Below, piece after piece: positions 1 to 9,242 of a stretch of DNA of 64,000 bases. The DNA comes from Nocardioides alpinus. GTDB taxonomy: Bacteria > Actinomycetota > Actinomycetes > Propionibacteriales > Nocardioidaceae. Both the position numbers and the translations under genes were made by a program. The DNA lies in contig NZ_FOKC01000009.1 in the NCBI RefSeq assembly GCF_900112035.1, positions 77,855 to 141,854 of the forward strand, written 5' to 3'. The stretch's first letter is position 1, and each line of letters opens with the position of its first letter. Under the pieces are notes generated by a model that ran no database searches, had not been told where the DNA came from, and saw only the letters and a list, made by a program, of their open reading frames with translations.

Positions 1-1205
1 GCTTGATGGTCGTAGGCGGTGATGTGGTCGATGTCGCAGCCTCGTGCGGGTCGGGTGCACCACGGGAACACGCACGTCGTGTCGCGGAGGATGACGTGCT
101 CGCGGATCCGGTCGGGGATCGCGTACCCGGGTGCGGTCAGGTGATGGGTGAGGTCGATGACGGGTTTGATCGTGATCTTGGTCCGCGAGTCGCCGCACCA
201 GCTCTTGAGCTGGTCGAGGAGCGCGAGGCGCTGACCGTTCTCGAGGCGGCCGGTGGGCCCGAACATGGTCTGTCCGTCCGGCATGAACTCGGCGTCGAAG
301 TGGGCGTGGAGCACGACCTCGCGCGCGACAGGAAGGCCGTCCGCTGTTGATCTGGCCGGCCCAGCGTTGCCCTGAGTGAAGAGGTCGAGGGCGGTCTGGG
401 TGCGGGCGAGGTCGCCGAGGGCCTTGGCCCTGCGTGCGTCCAGGGACAGGTCGGAGCCGAGGGCCTTCTGGACCGCAGCGCCGTGGGTGAGGGCGCGGTC
501 GAGGTCGAGTCCGTCGGCGAGGTCGATGTCGGCGTCGACGTGGAGGGTGCCGGCGTAGTGGACGTCGTGGGTGTCGATGGTGGCGTGGCGGGGGTCGACG
601 TGCTGCCACCCGTCCTCAGGATCCGCGGCTGGATCGGGGGCAGCGAGGTCGAACCGCTTCAACGTTTCGGTGACCAGACGGTCGAGCTGGGCGGGGCCGA
701 TCTTGCCTGCGACGGCGGCGACCTGCGTGTCGATCCACCCCGCAGCCTCAGGGGTGAGGGCGGGAGAGCAGTGGATGGTGGTCTCAGCGACCAGGCGTGC
801 CCGCCACGCGGGGACGGCACCGGTGTGGACCTGTGACCAGAGTCGGGGGAGGCGGTGGCGGAGCTCGAGGGCGTGGCCGATGAGCTTCTTCGCCGAGGTG
901 GTGGTGATCCCGAGGACGGTGCCGAGCTCGGCGATGCAGAACTCCGCGACGAGGGGGCAGCCGGGGCCGGCGATGGGTTCCTGGTGCTCACGTCCCAGGC
1001 CCCCGGTGGTGGTGAACGACGCGGCACCGTGGAGGGACTCGGGTGGGTGGAGGTCGGCCCAGGCGGCGGCGAGGGTGAGCTGTCGGGCTGCTGCGGCGTC
1101 TTCGGTGGCGCGGGCAGTCCTGATCGAGGTGAGGATCCCGGACGCGTCCAGGTCCTCGACCAGCGGGCTGCTGGTCGAGGAGCGGAGGTCCGAGGTGGTG
1201 GTCAT
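1..1205 (-). CDS. DUF222 domain HNH endonuclease (3' end outside window)
   Basis: The reading frame opens with ATG at 1205 (MTTTSDLRSS) and runs without a stop to base 1, giving about 401 residues; the C-terminus lies outside the window. The N-terminal two thirds is the alanine-rich helical DUF222 region typical of actinobacterial 13E12-type repeat proteins. Near residues 370-395 it enters an HNH nuclease core: a CVFPWC zinc-knuckle pair is followed by ARGCDIDHI, which carries the Asp-His catalytic centre. Such genes are present in many copies in actinobacteria and behave like selfish or mobile endonuclease genes, but no DNA target is known for this one. The tandem repeat array lies directly upstream of its start. 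Confidence 0.88.
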   Translation of the reverse strand, partial: MTTTSDLRSSTSSPLVEDLDASGILTSIRTARATEDAAAARQLTLAAAWADLHPPESLHGAASFTTTGGLGREHQEPIAGPGCPLVAEFCIAELGTVLGITTTSAKKLIGHALELRHRLPRLWSQVHTGAVPAWRARLVAETTIHCSPALTPEAAGWIDTQVAAVAGKIGPAQLDRLVTETLKRFDLAAPDPAADPEDGWQHVDPRHATIDTHDVHYAGTLHVDADIDLADGLDLDRALTHGAAVQKALGSDLSLDARRAKALGDLARTQTALDLFTQGNAGPARSTADGLPVAREVVLHAHFDAEFMPDGQTMFGPTGRLENGQRLALLDQLKSWCGDSRTKITIKPVIDLTHHLTAPGYAIPDRIREHVILRDTTCVFPWCTRPARGCDIDHITAYDHQ

Positions 1206-1310
1206 GGGTACCAGTCAAGCAGGACCCACCGACACTCGGGCCTGCTAGAAGACCGGTGTGGATAAGTATTTCCGAACAGGTGGTCCCCTGAGGCATCGCA
1301 CTGGTTCCTT

Positions 1311-1600
1311 GGTTTCGACACGGTCGCTGCGCGACCTGCTCAACCAGCGGACGGGGCTTGCTGCGCGACCTGCTCGACCAGCGGAGGCTGGCCTGCGCGA
1401 CCTGCTCAACCAGCGGCGGCATCGCTGCGCGACCTGCTCAACCAGCGGTGGCGCGCTGCGCGCCTTCCTCGACCTGCGGCGGTGGGGACCTTGGTTTCGA
1501 CACGGTCGCTGCGCGACCTGCTCAACCAGCGGACGGGACTTACTGCGCGACCTGCTCAACCAGCGGACGGGGCTGGCTGCGCGACTTGCTCAACCAGCGA
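1311..1600. repeat. Eight-unit imperfect tandem repeat (CTGCGCGACCTGCTCAACCAGCGG)
   Basis: A 24-base core beginning CTGCGCGACCTGCTCAACCA occurs at 1327-1350, 1361-1384, 1393-1416, 1425-1448, 1456-1479 (degenerate), 1509-1532, 1543-1566 and 1577-1600. Two units carry the same 16-base leader GGTTTCGACACGGTCG (1311 and 1493), so a block of about 180 bases appears to have been duplicated as a whole. Unit spacing is about 32-34 bases inside each block. Unit ends CGCTG and CAGCG are inverted, so each can form a short hairpin. I recognise this sequence as a dispersed intergenic repeat of Nocardioides-like genomes; its role is unknown. Confidence 0.85.
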
Positions 1601-1612
1601 TGGAGGGAGGCC

Positions 1613-2764
1613 CTACGCCCAGGCCTTGGCCAGCCGCTCCACGATCTCGGTGAGCCGGTCGGGCGAGGTGGCGATGTTGAGGCGTACCTGCCCGGTGGAG
1701 CCAGGGGCGTAGGAGTGGCCGGCGCTCAGCATCACACCGCCGCGCTCGAGGGCGACGGCAGCGGCGTCGTCGTGGCCGTGGGCGGACGCGTCGAGCCAGG
1801 CGAGGTAGGTCGCCTCGAGGGGACGCATCCGCACGTCAGGCAGGTGCGCGGCGAGCAGGTCGCCGAGGAGGGTGCGCTGCTGGTCGAGGCGCTCGACCAG
1901 CGAGGCGAGCCAGCCGTCCCCGTGGTCGTACGCCGCTCGCGCAGCGGCGACACCGAGGGGGGACCAGGAGTCGTTGCGCGACATCGGCTGGTCGGCGAGG
2001 CGGGCGCGATCGGCCGCCGAGGGCACGAGGAGCTGGGCACACTTGAGACCGGCGATGTTGAAGGCCTTCGATGCCGCCACGACGGCGACAGCGTGGTCGT
2101 GGGTGCCCTCGATCGACAGGTAGGAGACGTGCTCGGCACCGGGCAGGACCAGCGGTGCGTGGATCTCGTCGCTCACCACGCGCGCACCGTGACGGAGGAC
2201 GACGTCGCGGATGCCTTCGAGCTCGGCGCGCGTGAAGACCCGACCCCACGGGTTGTGCGGCTGGGTGAGGAGCAGCGTCTGCGCGCCTGCGGCGAAGAGG
2301 GCGTCGAGCCGATCGAGGTCGATCTCCGCCCGCCCCGCGGACGCAGGCACCTCCAGCAGGCGCTCCGCGCGGCCGGTGACACCGGCCAGCCCGTGCTGGG
2401 CGTTGTAGCCGGGCGTGGGAAAGACCACCCCGCCCGGACCGCTGAAGACGTCGAGCGCCACCCGCACGCCGGCGGTCACGTCCACCACCTCGTGGACGGC
2501 CTCGGGCTGTGGCGCCCAGCCGAAGTGCCGCGACGACCAGGCGGCGTACGACTCGCCGAGCGCCGGGTCCCGCTCGAGCGGGTAGCCGGTGATGCCGTCG
2601 GCCAGCATCCGCTGCACAGCCTCCAGGACCACCGGGTCGACGGCGTAGTCCATCTCCGCGACCCACGCCGGGATCACGCCCTCGGGCACACCCCACTTCA
2701 GCGGGAGGCTGAGGCGTGCCTCGGCCTCGGTGAGGTCGACGATCGGCCTGCGGGTCTCGGTCAC
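1613..2764 (-). CDS. MalY/PatB-type PLP-dependent C-S lyase/aminotransferase
   Basis: This 383-residue fold-type I PLP enzyme belongs to the MalY/PatB branch, whose members cleave cystathionine or cysteine conjugates. It has the family opening IPAWVAEMDY (31-40), the NPWGR segment (171-175), SDEIHAPL (198-205) holding the PLP-pyridine aspartate, and AASKAFNIAGLK with the Schiff-base lysine at 233. Length matches the family. Its ATG overlaps the last four bases of the small gene upstream, so the two are probably translated together, downstream of thrS. The reaction is inferred from family; a pure transaminase or a cystathionine beta-lyase in methionine synthesis are both possible. Confidence 0.85.
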   Translation of the reverse strand: MTETRRPIVDLTEAEARLSLPLKWGVPEGVIPAWVAEMDYAVDPVVLEAVQRMLADGITGYPLERDPALGESYAAWSSRHFGWAPQPEAVHEVVDVTAGVRVALDVFSGPGGVVFPTPGYNAQHGLAGVTGRAERLLEVPASAGRAEIDLDRLDALFAAGAQTLLLTQPHNPWGRVFTRAELEGIRDVVLRHGARVVSDEIHAPLVLPGAEHVSYLSIEGTHDHAVAVVAASKAFNIAGLKCAQLLVPSAADRARLADQPMSRNDSWSPLGVAAARAAYDHGDGWLASLVERLDQQRTLLGDLLAAHLPDVRMRPLEATYLAWLDASAHGHDDAAAVALERGGVMLSAGHSYAPGSTGQVRLNIATSPDRLTEIVERLAKAWA

Positions 2765-3072
2765 GGCTGCTCCTCGGTGATGTCGTCGCGGCTCCAGGCC
2801 GCTGCGAACTCGTCGGGTGTCAGCTCGGCCAGCTGGAGCTCGAGGTGTGCGCGCATGGATCCGATCTCCTCGTGGGTGATGTCCACCCGGACCAGCTCCT
2901 CGCCGTCGCCGCGTCGGGTGACGACGTAGGTGCCGCCCGCCCCGCTCGCGTCGTTGCCGGGAACGGTGTCGGCCAGGGTCACCGCCTGCCAGAGGGCGGC
3001 GGCGAGGAGCCGCAGCCCCCGTCGCTCATGCGGCTCGAAGCGCAGCTCGAGGACGTCCCCCGCCCGCTCCAC
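2761..3072 (-). CDS. Small hypothetical protein between thrS and the PLP lyase
   Basis: The predicted product is 103 residues, acidic and without cysteines, signal peptide or membrane segment. It starts MERAGDVLELRFEPHERRGLRLL and contains a TYVVTRRGDGEE stretch. I do not recognise the family. The gene begins eight bases after the thrS stop codon and overlaps the following lyase start by four bases, so it belongs to the same transcription unit. High-GC third positions match its neighbours, which supports it being a genuine gene. Confidence 0.65.
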   Translation of the reverse strand: MERAGDVLELRFEPHERRGLRLLAAALWQAVTLADTVPGNDASGAGGTYVVTRRGDGEELVRVDITHEEIGSMRAHLELQLAELTPDEFAAAWSRDDITEEQP

Positions 3073-3080
3073 CTCGCTGC

Positions 3081-5072
3081 TCAGACCTGCTCGCGCGACG
3101 CTACTGCTGCGGCGACACGCTCGATCGCCTCGGCAAGAGGTACGCCGTTGTCCTGGCGACCGTCGCGGTAGCGGAAGCTGACCGCACCCTTCTCGACGTC
3201 GTCGTCCCCGGCGATCAGCATGAACGGCACCTTCTGCAGCTGCGCGTTGCGGATCTTCTTCTGCATCCGGTCGTCGGACTCGTCCACCTCGACCCGCAGG
3301 CCCTGGGCCTTCATCTGCTTCGCGATGTCGAAGAGGTAGTCGTTGTGGCGCTCCGCGATCGGGATGCCCTGGACCTGGACGGGCGCGAGCCAGGGCGGGA
3401 AGGCGCCGGCGTAGTGCTCGACCAGGACGCCGATGAACCGCTCGATCGAGCCGAACTTGGCGGAGTGGATCATCACCGGCTGCTGGCGGGTGCCGTCGGC
3501 GGCGACGTACTCGAGGTTGAAGCGGTCGGTCGACGGCTGGTTGAAGTCGTACTGGATGGTCGACATCTGCCAGGTGCGGCCGATCGCGTCACGTGCCTGC
3601 ACCGACACCTTGGGACCGTAGTAGGCGGCGCCGCCCGGGTCGGGCACGAGCTCGAGGCCGGACTCCTCGCACACCTTGCGCAGGACCTCGGTGGCCATCT
3701 CCCAGTCCTCGTCGGACCCGATGAACTTGTCCGGCTTGGAGTCGTCGCGGGTCGAGAGCTCGAGGTAGAAGTCGTGGAGCCCGAAGTCGCGGAAGAGCCC
3801 GAGGCAGAAGTCGAGGAGGTGCTTGATCTCGCCCGGGGCCTGCTCGGGGGTGACGTAGGAGTGCGAGTCGTCCTGGGCGAACCCACGCACGCGGGTCAGG
3901 CCGTGCACGACACCGGACTTCTCGTGGCGGTAGACCGAGCCGAACTCGAAGAGCCGCAGCGGCAGCTCGCGGTACGAGCGCTGCCGCGAGCGGTAGATCA
4001 GGTTGTGCATCGGGCAGTTCATCGCCTTGAGGCGGTAGTCCATGCCGTCCACGTCGAGCGCCGGGAACATCCCCTCGCCGTAGTAGGGCAGGTGCCCGGA
4101 GGTGTAGAAGAGCCCCTCCTTGGCGATGTGGGGGGTGCCGACGTACTCGAAGCCCTCCTCGATGTGCCGCTGGCGGACGTAGTCCTCCATCTCGCGCTTG
4201 ATCACACCACCCTTGGGGTGGAACACGGGGAGGCCCGAGCCGATCTCGTCCGGGAACGAGTAGAGGTCGAGCTCGCGGCCGAGCTTGCGGTGGTCGCGGC
4301 GCTCGGCCTCCTCGATGCGGTGGAGGTGCTCCTCGAGCGCCTCCTTGGTCTCCCACGCGGTGCCGTAGATGCGCTGGAGCTGCTTGTTCTTCTCGTCGCC
4401 GCGCCAGTAGGCCGCGGCACTGCGCATCAGCTTGAAGGCGGGGATCCGCTTGGTGGTCGGCAGGTGCGGACCACGGCACAGGTCGGACCACTTGGCCTCA
4501 CCGCTGCGGCCGATGTTGTCGTAGATGGTGAGCTCGCCGGCACCCACCTCGACGCTCGCGCCCTCGGTGCCCTCGGTCCCGGCGCCACCCTTGAGACCGA
4601 TCAGCTCGACCTTGTAGGGCTCGTCCTTGAGCTCGTCGAGCGCGGCGGCATCGGTGGTGACCCGGCGCTCGAAGCGCTGGTTCTCCTTGATGATCTTGCG
4701 CATCGCGGACTCGATCTTGACCAGGTCCTCGGGCACGAACGGGGTCTCGACGTCGAAGTCGTAGTAGAAGCCGTTGTCGATCGGCGGGCCGATGCCGAGC
4801 CTGGCCGCCGGGAAGAGCTGCTGCACGGCCTGCGCCATGACGTGCGCGGTCGAGTGGCGCAGGATGTCGCGACCGTCGGCGCTGTCGATGAGCACGCCCT
4901 CGACCTCGTCGCCGTCGGCGAGCTCGTACGCGAGGTCCTTGAGCTGGCCCGCCACCCGGGCGGCGACCACGTCGGCGTCGTCGCGGAACAGCTCCCAGGC
5001 CTTGGTGCCCGTCGTGACCGTGGTCTCCGCACGCTGACCGGCGTGGATGCGGACGACCTGGATGTCGGACAC
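3081..5072 (-). CDS. thrS: Threonyl-tRNA synthetase
   Basis: ThrS joins threonine to tRNA-Thr. The 663 residues show the full bacterial order: an N-terminal TGS domain (about 1-65), the editing domain with its HSTAH pair (His73, His77), a class II catalytic core and a C-terminal anticodon-binding domain. The zinc-site cysteine is in [10 protein letters not shown], motif 2 is in [21 protein letters not shown], and motif 3 is near [11 protein letters not shown] glycine-rich [10 protein letters not shown] insertion sits between editing domain and core. It is the first gene of a unit continuing into the small gene and PLP lyase. The 156 bases upstream separate it from a divergent glycosyltransferase operon, and I see no T-box leader in the thrS orientation. 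Confidence 0.97.
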   Translation of the reverse strand: MSDIQVVRIHAGQRAETTVTTGTKAWELFRDDADVVAARVAGQLKDLAYELADGDEVEGVLIDSADGRDILRHSTAHVMAQAVQQLFPAARLGIGPPIDNGFYYDFDVETPFVPEDLVKIESAMRKIIKENQRFERRVTTDAAALDELKDEPYKVELIGLKGGAGTEGTEGASVEVGAGELTIYDNIGRSGEAKWSDLCRGPHLPTTKRIPAFKLMRSAAAYWRGDEKNKQLQRIYGTAWETKEALEEHLHRIEEAERRDHRKLGRELDLYSFPDEIGSGLPVFHPKGGVIKREMEDYVRQRHIEEGFEYVGTPHIAKEGLFYTSGHLPYYGEGMFPALDVDGMDYRLKAMNCPMHNLIYRSRQRSYRELPLRLFEFGSVYRHEKSGVVHGLTRVRGFAQDDSHSYVTPEQAPGEIKHLLDFCLGLFRDFGLHDFYLELSTRDDSKPDKFIGSDEDWEMATEVLRKVCEESGLELVPDPGGAAYYGPKVSVQARDAIGRTWQMSTIQYDFNQPSTDRFNLEYVAADGTRQQPVMIHSAKFGSIERFIGVLVEHYAGAFPPWLAPVQVQGIPIAERHNDYLFDIAKQMKAQGLRVEVDESDDRMQKKIRNAQLQKVPFMLIAGDDDVEKGAVSFRYRDGRQDNGVPLAEAIERVAAAVASREQV

Positions 5073-5228
5073 GGGAGCTCCTTCTTGAGGGGACGTGCGA
5101 GGGGACGCGCGAGGGGGGACGGATGTCCCGACGACCCTATCCGCCGGCAGGCAGTGCTCTCACCCCGGTTTCCCATCCGCCCGGGTGAGGCCGCTGGTGG
5201 AACCCGGAGGTTCTGGGTACGAGTGGAC

Positions 5229-6335
5229 ATGAGCCTCGCGCAGTCCCGGGAACGGCAGTCCGCCACCACGCCCCTCACGGTCGCATCCGTGCCGTCGGGC
5301 CACGTGTACGTCCGCCACCTCTCGCCGCTCGGCGGCGGCGGACCGGTGCGCCTGCCCGACCCCGACCCCGCGGACCCCGCCCGGGCCGCGGGCGCGACGT
5401 GGTGGCCGCCGGTGATGCTGGACCCGGAGTGGGCCCGCCAGGCCGACCTGGACGTCTTCCACCTCCACTTCGGCTTCGACGCCTGCACCCCTGAGGGCCT
5501 GGAAAAGCTGACCCGGGTCCTGCGCGGGCGCGGCAAGCCGTTCGTCCTGACCGTGCACGACCTGCGCAACCCGCACCACGAGGACCGTCGCCTGCACGAC
5601 GCGCAGCTCGACGTGCTCGTGCCTGCCGCCGACGCCCTCATCACCCTCACCCCGGGCGCAGCCCGCGAGATCGACGCCAGGTGGGGCCGGACCGCGACCG
5701 TGATCCCCCACCCCCACGTGGTGGACGTCCCCACGATGACGCGCGCGCTCAACGTGCGTCCCCTGTGGCGGGGGCGCCCGTTCCGCGTCGGCCTCCACCT
5801 CAAGAGCCTGCGCGCCAACATGGACCCGATGCGGATCCTGCCGACGCTGGTCGACACCGTGGCCGGGCTCGACGAGGCGGTGCTGCAGGTGAACTGCCAC
5901 CGCGACATCCTCGACGCCGACGGTGCCCGGAGGGACCGTGAGCTGTCGGACTGGCTCCGACGTCAGGCGGCCGACGGGAGGCTCGAGCTCGAGGTCCACG
6001 ACTACTTCTCCGACGACGACCTCTGGTCCTACCTCGCCTCGCTCGACCTGTCGGTCCTGCCCTACACCTTCGGCACCCACTCCGGCTGGCTCGAGGCCTG
6101 CCGCGACCTGCAGACGACGGTGCTGGCTCCCACCTGCGGCTTCTACGCCGAGCAGGGCCCGATCCTGTCGTACACCAACGACGGGGACTCGTTCGACGCC
6201 GACTCGTTGCGCGACGCGGTCGTCCGGGCCCACGCGGAGCGGCCGCGCCTGGGAGCGACGCTCGACGAGCGTCTCGCGCAGCGGCGCGAGGTCGCCCGGA
6301 TGCACGACGACCTCTACCGCTCGGTCAGCCGTTGA
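5229..6335 (+). CDS. Glycosyltransferase 1 of the four-gene cluster (GT-B)
   Basis: The product of 368 residues starts at ATG 5229 (MSLAQSRERQ). The family-conserved part begins at about residue 16 with VASVPSGHVYVRHL, and LDVFHLHFGFD and KPFVLTVHDLRN follow. This pattern is a GT-B fold transferase with an N-terminal acceptor domain, and the C-terminal half (VLPYTFGTHSGWLEACRDL) carries the nucleotide-sugar side. It looks cytoplasmic, with no signal peptide. It opens a chain of four glycosyltransferase genes overlapping by four bases each, so they probably act in order on one acceptor. Donor and acceptor cannot be read from the sequence. Confidence 0.8.
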   Translation: MSLAQSRERQSATTPLTVASVPSGHVYVRHLSPLGGGGPVRLPDPDPADPARAAGATWWPPVMLDPEWARQADLDVFHLHFGFDACTPEGLEKLTRVLRGRGKPFVLTVHDLRNPHHEDRRLHDAQLDVLVPAADALITLTPGAAREIDARWGRTATVIPHPHVVDVPTMTRALNVRPLWRGRPFRVGLHLKSLRANMDPMRILPTLVDTVAGLDEAVLQVNCHRDILDADGARRDRELSDWLRRQAADGRLELEVHDYFSDDDLWSYLASLDLSVLPYTFGTHSGWLEACRDLQTTVLAPTCGFYAEQGPILSYTNDGDSFDADSLRDAVVRAHAERPRLGATLDERLAQRREVARMHDDLYRSVSR

Positions 6336-7423
6336 GGAGGGCAGGAGCGAGCCAGCCGCTGCGGATCTGCCTCGTCGCCAACAGCCGCTTCCCCATCAGC
6401 GAGCCGTTCACCGGTGGGCTGGAGTCGATGACGTGGCACCTCGCCCGCGAGCTCATCAGGCGCGGGCACGACGTCGCCGTCTTCGCAGCGCCGGGGTCCG
6501 ACCCGGCGCTCGGCGTGGTCGAGCTGCAGGTCGACGCCCTCCCGGAGCACGCCGGGCGGCACGACGTCGGTGCGCCGCCGTACGTCGAGGTGGCCGAGCA
6601 CCACGCCTACCTCGCGCTCATGCTCGAGCTGGCGGGCCAGGCGGGGGAACGCTTCGACGTCCTCCACAACAACAGCCTCCACTACCTTCCCGTCGCGATG
6701 TCGGGCTCGGTGCCGATGCCGGTGCTGACCACCCTCCACACCCCTCCGCTGTGGTGGCTCGAGTCCGCGGTGCGCCTGGACAGGGGCGCCAGCTCGTTCG
6801 CCGCCGTCTCCCGCTTCACCGCCAACTCGTGGGCACCGATCACGGACAGCACCTGCGTGCCCAACGGCATCGACCTCGCCGGCTGGCCGGTCGGACCGGG
6901 CGGCGACTGCGCAGTGTGGTCGGGACGCCTGGTCGCGGAGAAGGCGCCGCACCACGCTGTCATGGCCGCACGCCGGGCCGGGATCCCGATCGTGCTGGCG
7001 GGCCCGATCCTCGACATGGACTACTTCCGCAGCGAGGTGGAGCCGCTGCTGGGCAGGGACGCGACGTACGCCGGGCACCTGGCCCAGGCCGAGCTCGCCC
7101 GCCTCGTCGGCGGCTCCCGCGTCGCGGTGGTCACGCCGGCGTGGGACGAGCCCTACGGCCTGGTCGCGGCCGAGGCCCTCTCCTGCGGGACGCCCGTGGC
7201 GGCCTACGCGCGCGGCGGGCTGCCGGAGGTGCTGACCCCGGACACCGGACGCCTGGCGCCCGCCGACGACGTCGAGCTGCTGGCCCGCGCCATCGCGGAG
7301 GCTGCCCTGCTGGACCGCGCCCGTTGCCGCGAGCACGCCGTCACGGACCTCTCGCTGGCGAGGATGGTGGATCGCTACGAAGACCTCTACCTCGGGCTGA
7401 TGGGCCAGAGGCTCGCGGCGTGA
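6332..7423 (+). CDS. Glycosyltransferase 2 of the cluster (GT4 family)
   Basis: The predicted start is TTG at 6332, overlapping the stop of the previous gene (TTGA). The protein of 363 residues opens RICLVANSRFPISEPFTGGLESMTWHLA, a typical GT4 N-terminus with the glycine-rich acceptor loop. The C-terminal donor site has VAEKAPHHAVMAA and the DEPYGLVAAEALSCGTPVAAY segment, where the E-x7-E motif of GT4 retaining enzymes is visible. No membrane segment is seen. Its position suggests that it extends the same glycan as its neighbours. Confidence 0.85.
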   Translation: MRRAGASQPLRICLVANSRFPISEPFTGGLESMTWHLARELIRRGHDVAVFAAPGSDPALGVVELQVDALPEHAGRHDVGAPPYVEVAEHHAYLALMLELAGQAGERFDVLHNNSLHYLPVAMSGSVPMPVLTTLHTPPLWWLESAVRLDRGASSFAAVSRFTANSWAPITDSTCVPNGIDLAGWPVGPGGDCAVWSGRLVAEKAPHHAVMAARRAGIPIVLAGPILDMDYFRSEVEPLLGRDATYAGHLAQAELARLVGGSRVAVVTPAWDEPYGLVAAEALSCGTPVAAYARGGLPEVLTPDTGRLAPADDVELLARAIAEAALLDRARCREHAVTDLSLARMVDRYEDLYLGLMGQRLAA

Positions 7424-8436
7424 TCGGCTACTACGTCCACCACCACGGCACCGGCCACCTGCACCGCGCGATGACGATCGCGCCCGCCCTCCCGGACGAG
7501 GTCACCGGGCTCTCGTCGCTGCCACGTCCCGCCGGGTGGGTCGGCCCCTGGGTCCAGCTCCCCCGCGACGACAGCGCCGAGACCTACGACGATGCCGACG
7601 TGACCGCGGACGGCCTGCTGCACTGGGTGCCGCTCGGCGACGCCGGCCTGCGCTCGCGTACGTCGGCGATCTCGGCCTGGATCGAGCGCACCGCCCCGGC
7701 TGCCGTGGTCGTCGACCAGTCGGTCGAGGTCTGCCTGCTCGCCCGGCTCCACGGCACCCCGGTCGTCGCGCTGACCGCACCGGGACGGCGTACGGACGCT
7801 CCGCACCTGCTCGGCTTCGCGTCGGCCGTCGAGCTGGTCGGGCCGTGGCCCGCGGGCCTGACGCCACGGCTGCTGCCGGGCCTGGACCCGAGGCACGCCG
7901 ATCGCTTCCACGCCGTCGGCGCGGTGTCACGGTTCCCGGTCCTGTCCGAGACCACCTACCTCCCCTCGTCCCGTCCACGCCCCCACGCGGTGCTGCTGGC
8001 CGGCACCGGCGGGGACGGCTTCACCGCCGAGGCGATCGCGCGGGCGCAGGACCAGACCCCCGACTGGGACTGGACCGTGATGAGCCGCACGCTCGGGAAC
8101 TGGCACGCCGACCCCGCGGCGGTGCTGGCGGAGGCGGACGTCGTCGTGCTGCACCCCGGACAGAACGCGCTCGCCGAGGTCGCCGCGATGCGGGTGCCGG
8201 CCGTCGTCGTCCCGGCGCCGCGGCCCTTCGACGAGCAGCACGTCACCGCATCGGCGCTGGCCGACGGGTGGCCCGCAGTCGTCCTCGACGAGGTCCCCAC
8301 CACGGGGTGGCGCGACGCGCTGCACCAGGCACTCCACCTCGACGCCGGTCGCTGGGCCGACTGGTGCGACGGGGACGCCCCGGGACGCGTCGCCGCTGTG
8401 GTCGCCGGGCTGGCCTCGCCGGAGGCGGCCGCATGA
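7420..8436 (+). CDS. Glycosyltransferase 3 of the cluster (MurG-like GT-B)
   Basis: It starts at GTG 7420, overlapping the previous stop as GTGA, and encodes 338 residues. The N-terminus IGYYVHHHGTGHLHRA is the Gly-His rich loop seen in MurG/GT28-like enzymes (GGTGGH-type, here HHGTGHLHR). The C-terminal half holds LLAGTGGDGFTAEAIA and a donor site ending VVLHPGQNALAEVAAMRVPAVVVPAPRPFDEQH, equivalent to the conserved GxNT/S-E-x-x-x-x-x-P-P-x-P-Q block of this fold. The family is clear, but donor and acceptor are not. Confidence 0.82.
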   Translation: MIGYYVHHHGTGHLHRAMTIAPALPDEVTGLSSLPRPAGWVGPWVQLPRDDSAETYDDADVTADGLLHWVPLGDAGLRSRTSAISAWIERTAPAAVVVDQSVEVCLLARLHGTPVVALTAPGRRTDAPHLLGFASAVELVGPWPAGLTPRLLPGLDPRHADRFHAVGAVSRFPVLSETTYLPSSRPRPHAVLLAGTGGDGFTAEAIARAQDQTPDWDWTVMSRTLGNWHADPAAVLAEADVVVLHPGQNALAEVAAMRVPAVVVPAPRPFDEQHVTASALADGWPAVVLDEVPTTGWRDALHQALHLDAGRWADWCDGDAPGRVAAVVAGLASPEAAA

Positions 8437-9242
8437 GCGGCACCGCCGTCGTCACGGTCGTCCACCGCCGCCACGAGCACCTCTCCCGGCAGCGCGCCAC
8501 GCTCGCCGGGTCGAGTGCCGCGGTCGACCACGTGGTGGTCGCCATGGACGACCCCGAGCTCGCCGCGCAGGACTGGTGCACCGCGTCGCTCCCGCGCCAC
8601 TCGCAGGGACTTCCACTGGCAGCCGCGCGCAACCGCGGCGCGGAGGTGGCGCTCGACCGTGGTTCTGACGTGCTGGTCTTCCTCGACGTCGACTGCCTGG
8701 CCGACCCGTTGCTGGTCGAGGCGTACGCCGACGTGGTGCGCGACGAGCCCGCCACGATCTGGTCGGGCCCGGTCACCTACCTCGAGCCGCCCCCGGCGGA
8801 TGGCTACGACCTGTCCGCACTGGCCGGGCTGGACTCGCCCCATCCCGCACGACCCGCGCCCGCACGCGGTGAGCGCCTCGACGGCGCCGACCCCGACCTC
8901 TTCTGGTCGCTGTCCTTCGCGTGCTCGGCGGAGGCGTGGCGACGCACCGGCGGGTTCTGCGAGGACTACGTCGGCTACGGCGGCGAGGACACCGACTTCG
9001 CGCGGATCGCCGTCGCCGCCGGTCTCGACCTGGGCTGGGTGGGCGCCGCGCGCGCCTTCCACCAGTGGCACCCGGTCTCGCGCCCGCCGACCGAGCACGT
9101 CGACGACATCGTGCGCAACGCCGAGATCTTCCGGGGACGGTGGGGCGACTCCCCCATGCTCGGCTGGCTCGAGGCGTTCGAGGAGCGCGGGCTCGTGGGC
9201 CGCGACGTCGACGGACGGTGGCAGGTCGTCAGCCGCGGATGA
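8433..9242 (+). CDS. Glycosyltransferase 4 of the cluster (GT2-type, GT-A fold)
   Basis: ATG at 8433 overlaps the previous stop as ATGA; the product is 269 residues. It begins SGTAVVTVVHRRHEHLSRQ, followed by LAAARNRGAEVAL and FLDVDCLADP. The metal-binding DVD is typical of GT-A inverting enzymes. Near the C-terminus GYGGEDTDFARI matches the galactosyltransferase C-terminal signature (G[WY]GGED), followed by AFHQWHP. It is the last gene of the chain and its 3' end runs 14 bases into the convergent HAD gene. With two GT4/GT-B enzymes and one MurG-like enzyme upstream, a four-step oligosaccharide is plausible. Confidence 0.85.
   Translation: MSGTAVVTVVHRRHEHLSRQRATLAGSSAAVDHVVVAMDDPELAAQDWCTASLPRHSQGLPLAAARNRGAEVALDRGSDVLVFLDVDCLADPLLVEAYADVVRDEPATIWSGPVTYLEPPPADGYDLSALAGLDSPHPARPAPARGERLDGADPDLFWSLSFACSAEAWRRTGGFCEDYVGYGGEDTDFARIAVAAGLDLGWVGAARAFHQWHPVSRPPTEHVDDIVRNAEIFRGRWGDSPMLGWLEAFEERGLVGRDVDGRWQVVSRG

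Noticed and set aside
1311..1600. CRISPR-like array
   Set aside because: Units are 24 bases at about 32-34 base spacing, spacers are only 8-10 bases and partly repeated, and no cas genes lie near.
1358..2929. Long plus-strand frame (523 codons) across the repeat array and the PLP-lyase gene
   Set aside because: It is antisense to a well-supported enzyme; long shadow frames are expected at this GC content.
5185..5215. GGTGGAACCCGG resembling a T-box antiterminator
   Set aside because: It lies on the plus strand, in front of a glycosyltransferase gene and not in the thrS orientation, and no specifier stem is visible.
3345..5228. Plus-strand extension of the first glycosyltransferase gene through the thrS region
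   Set aside because: The extension is antisense to thrS; the family-conserved part begins after ATG 5229.
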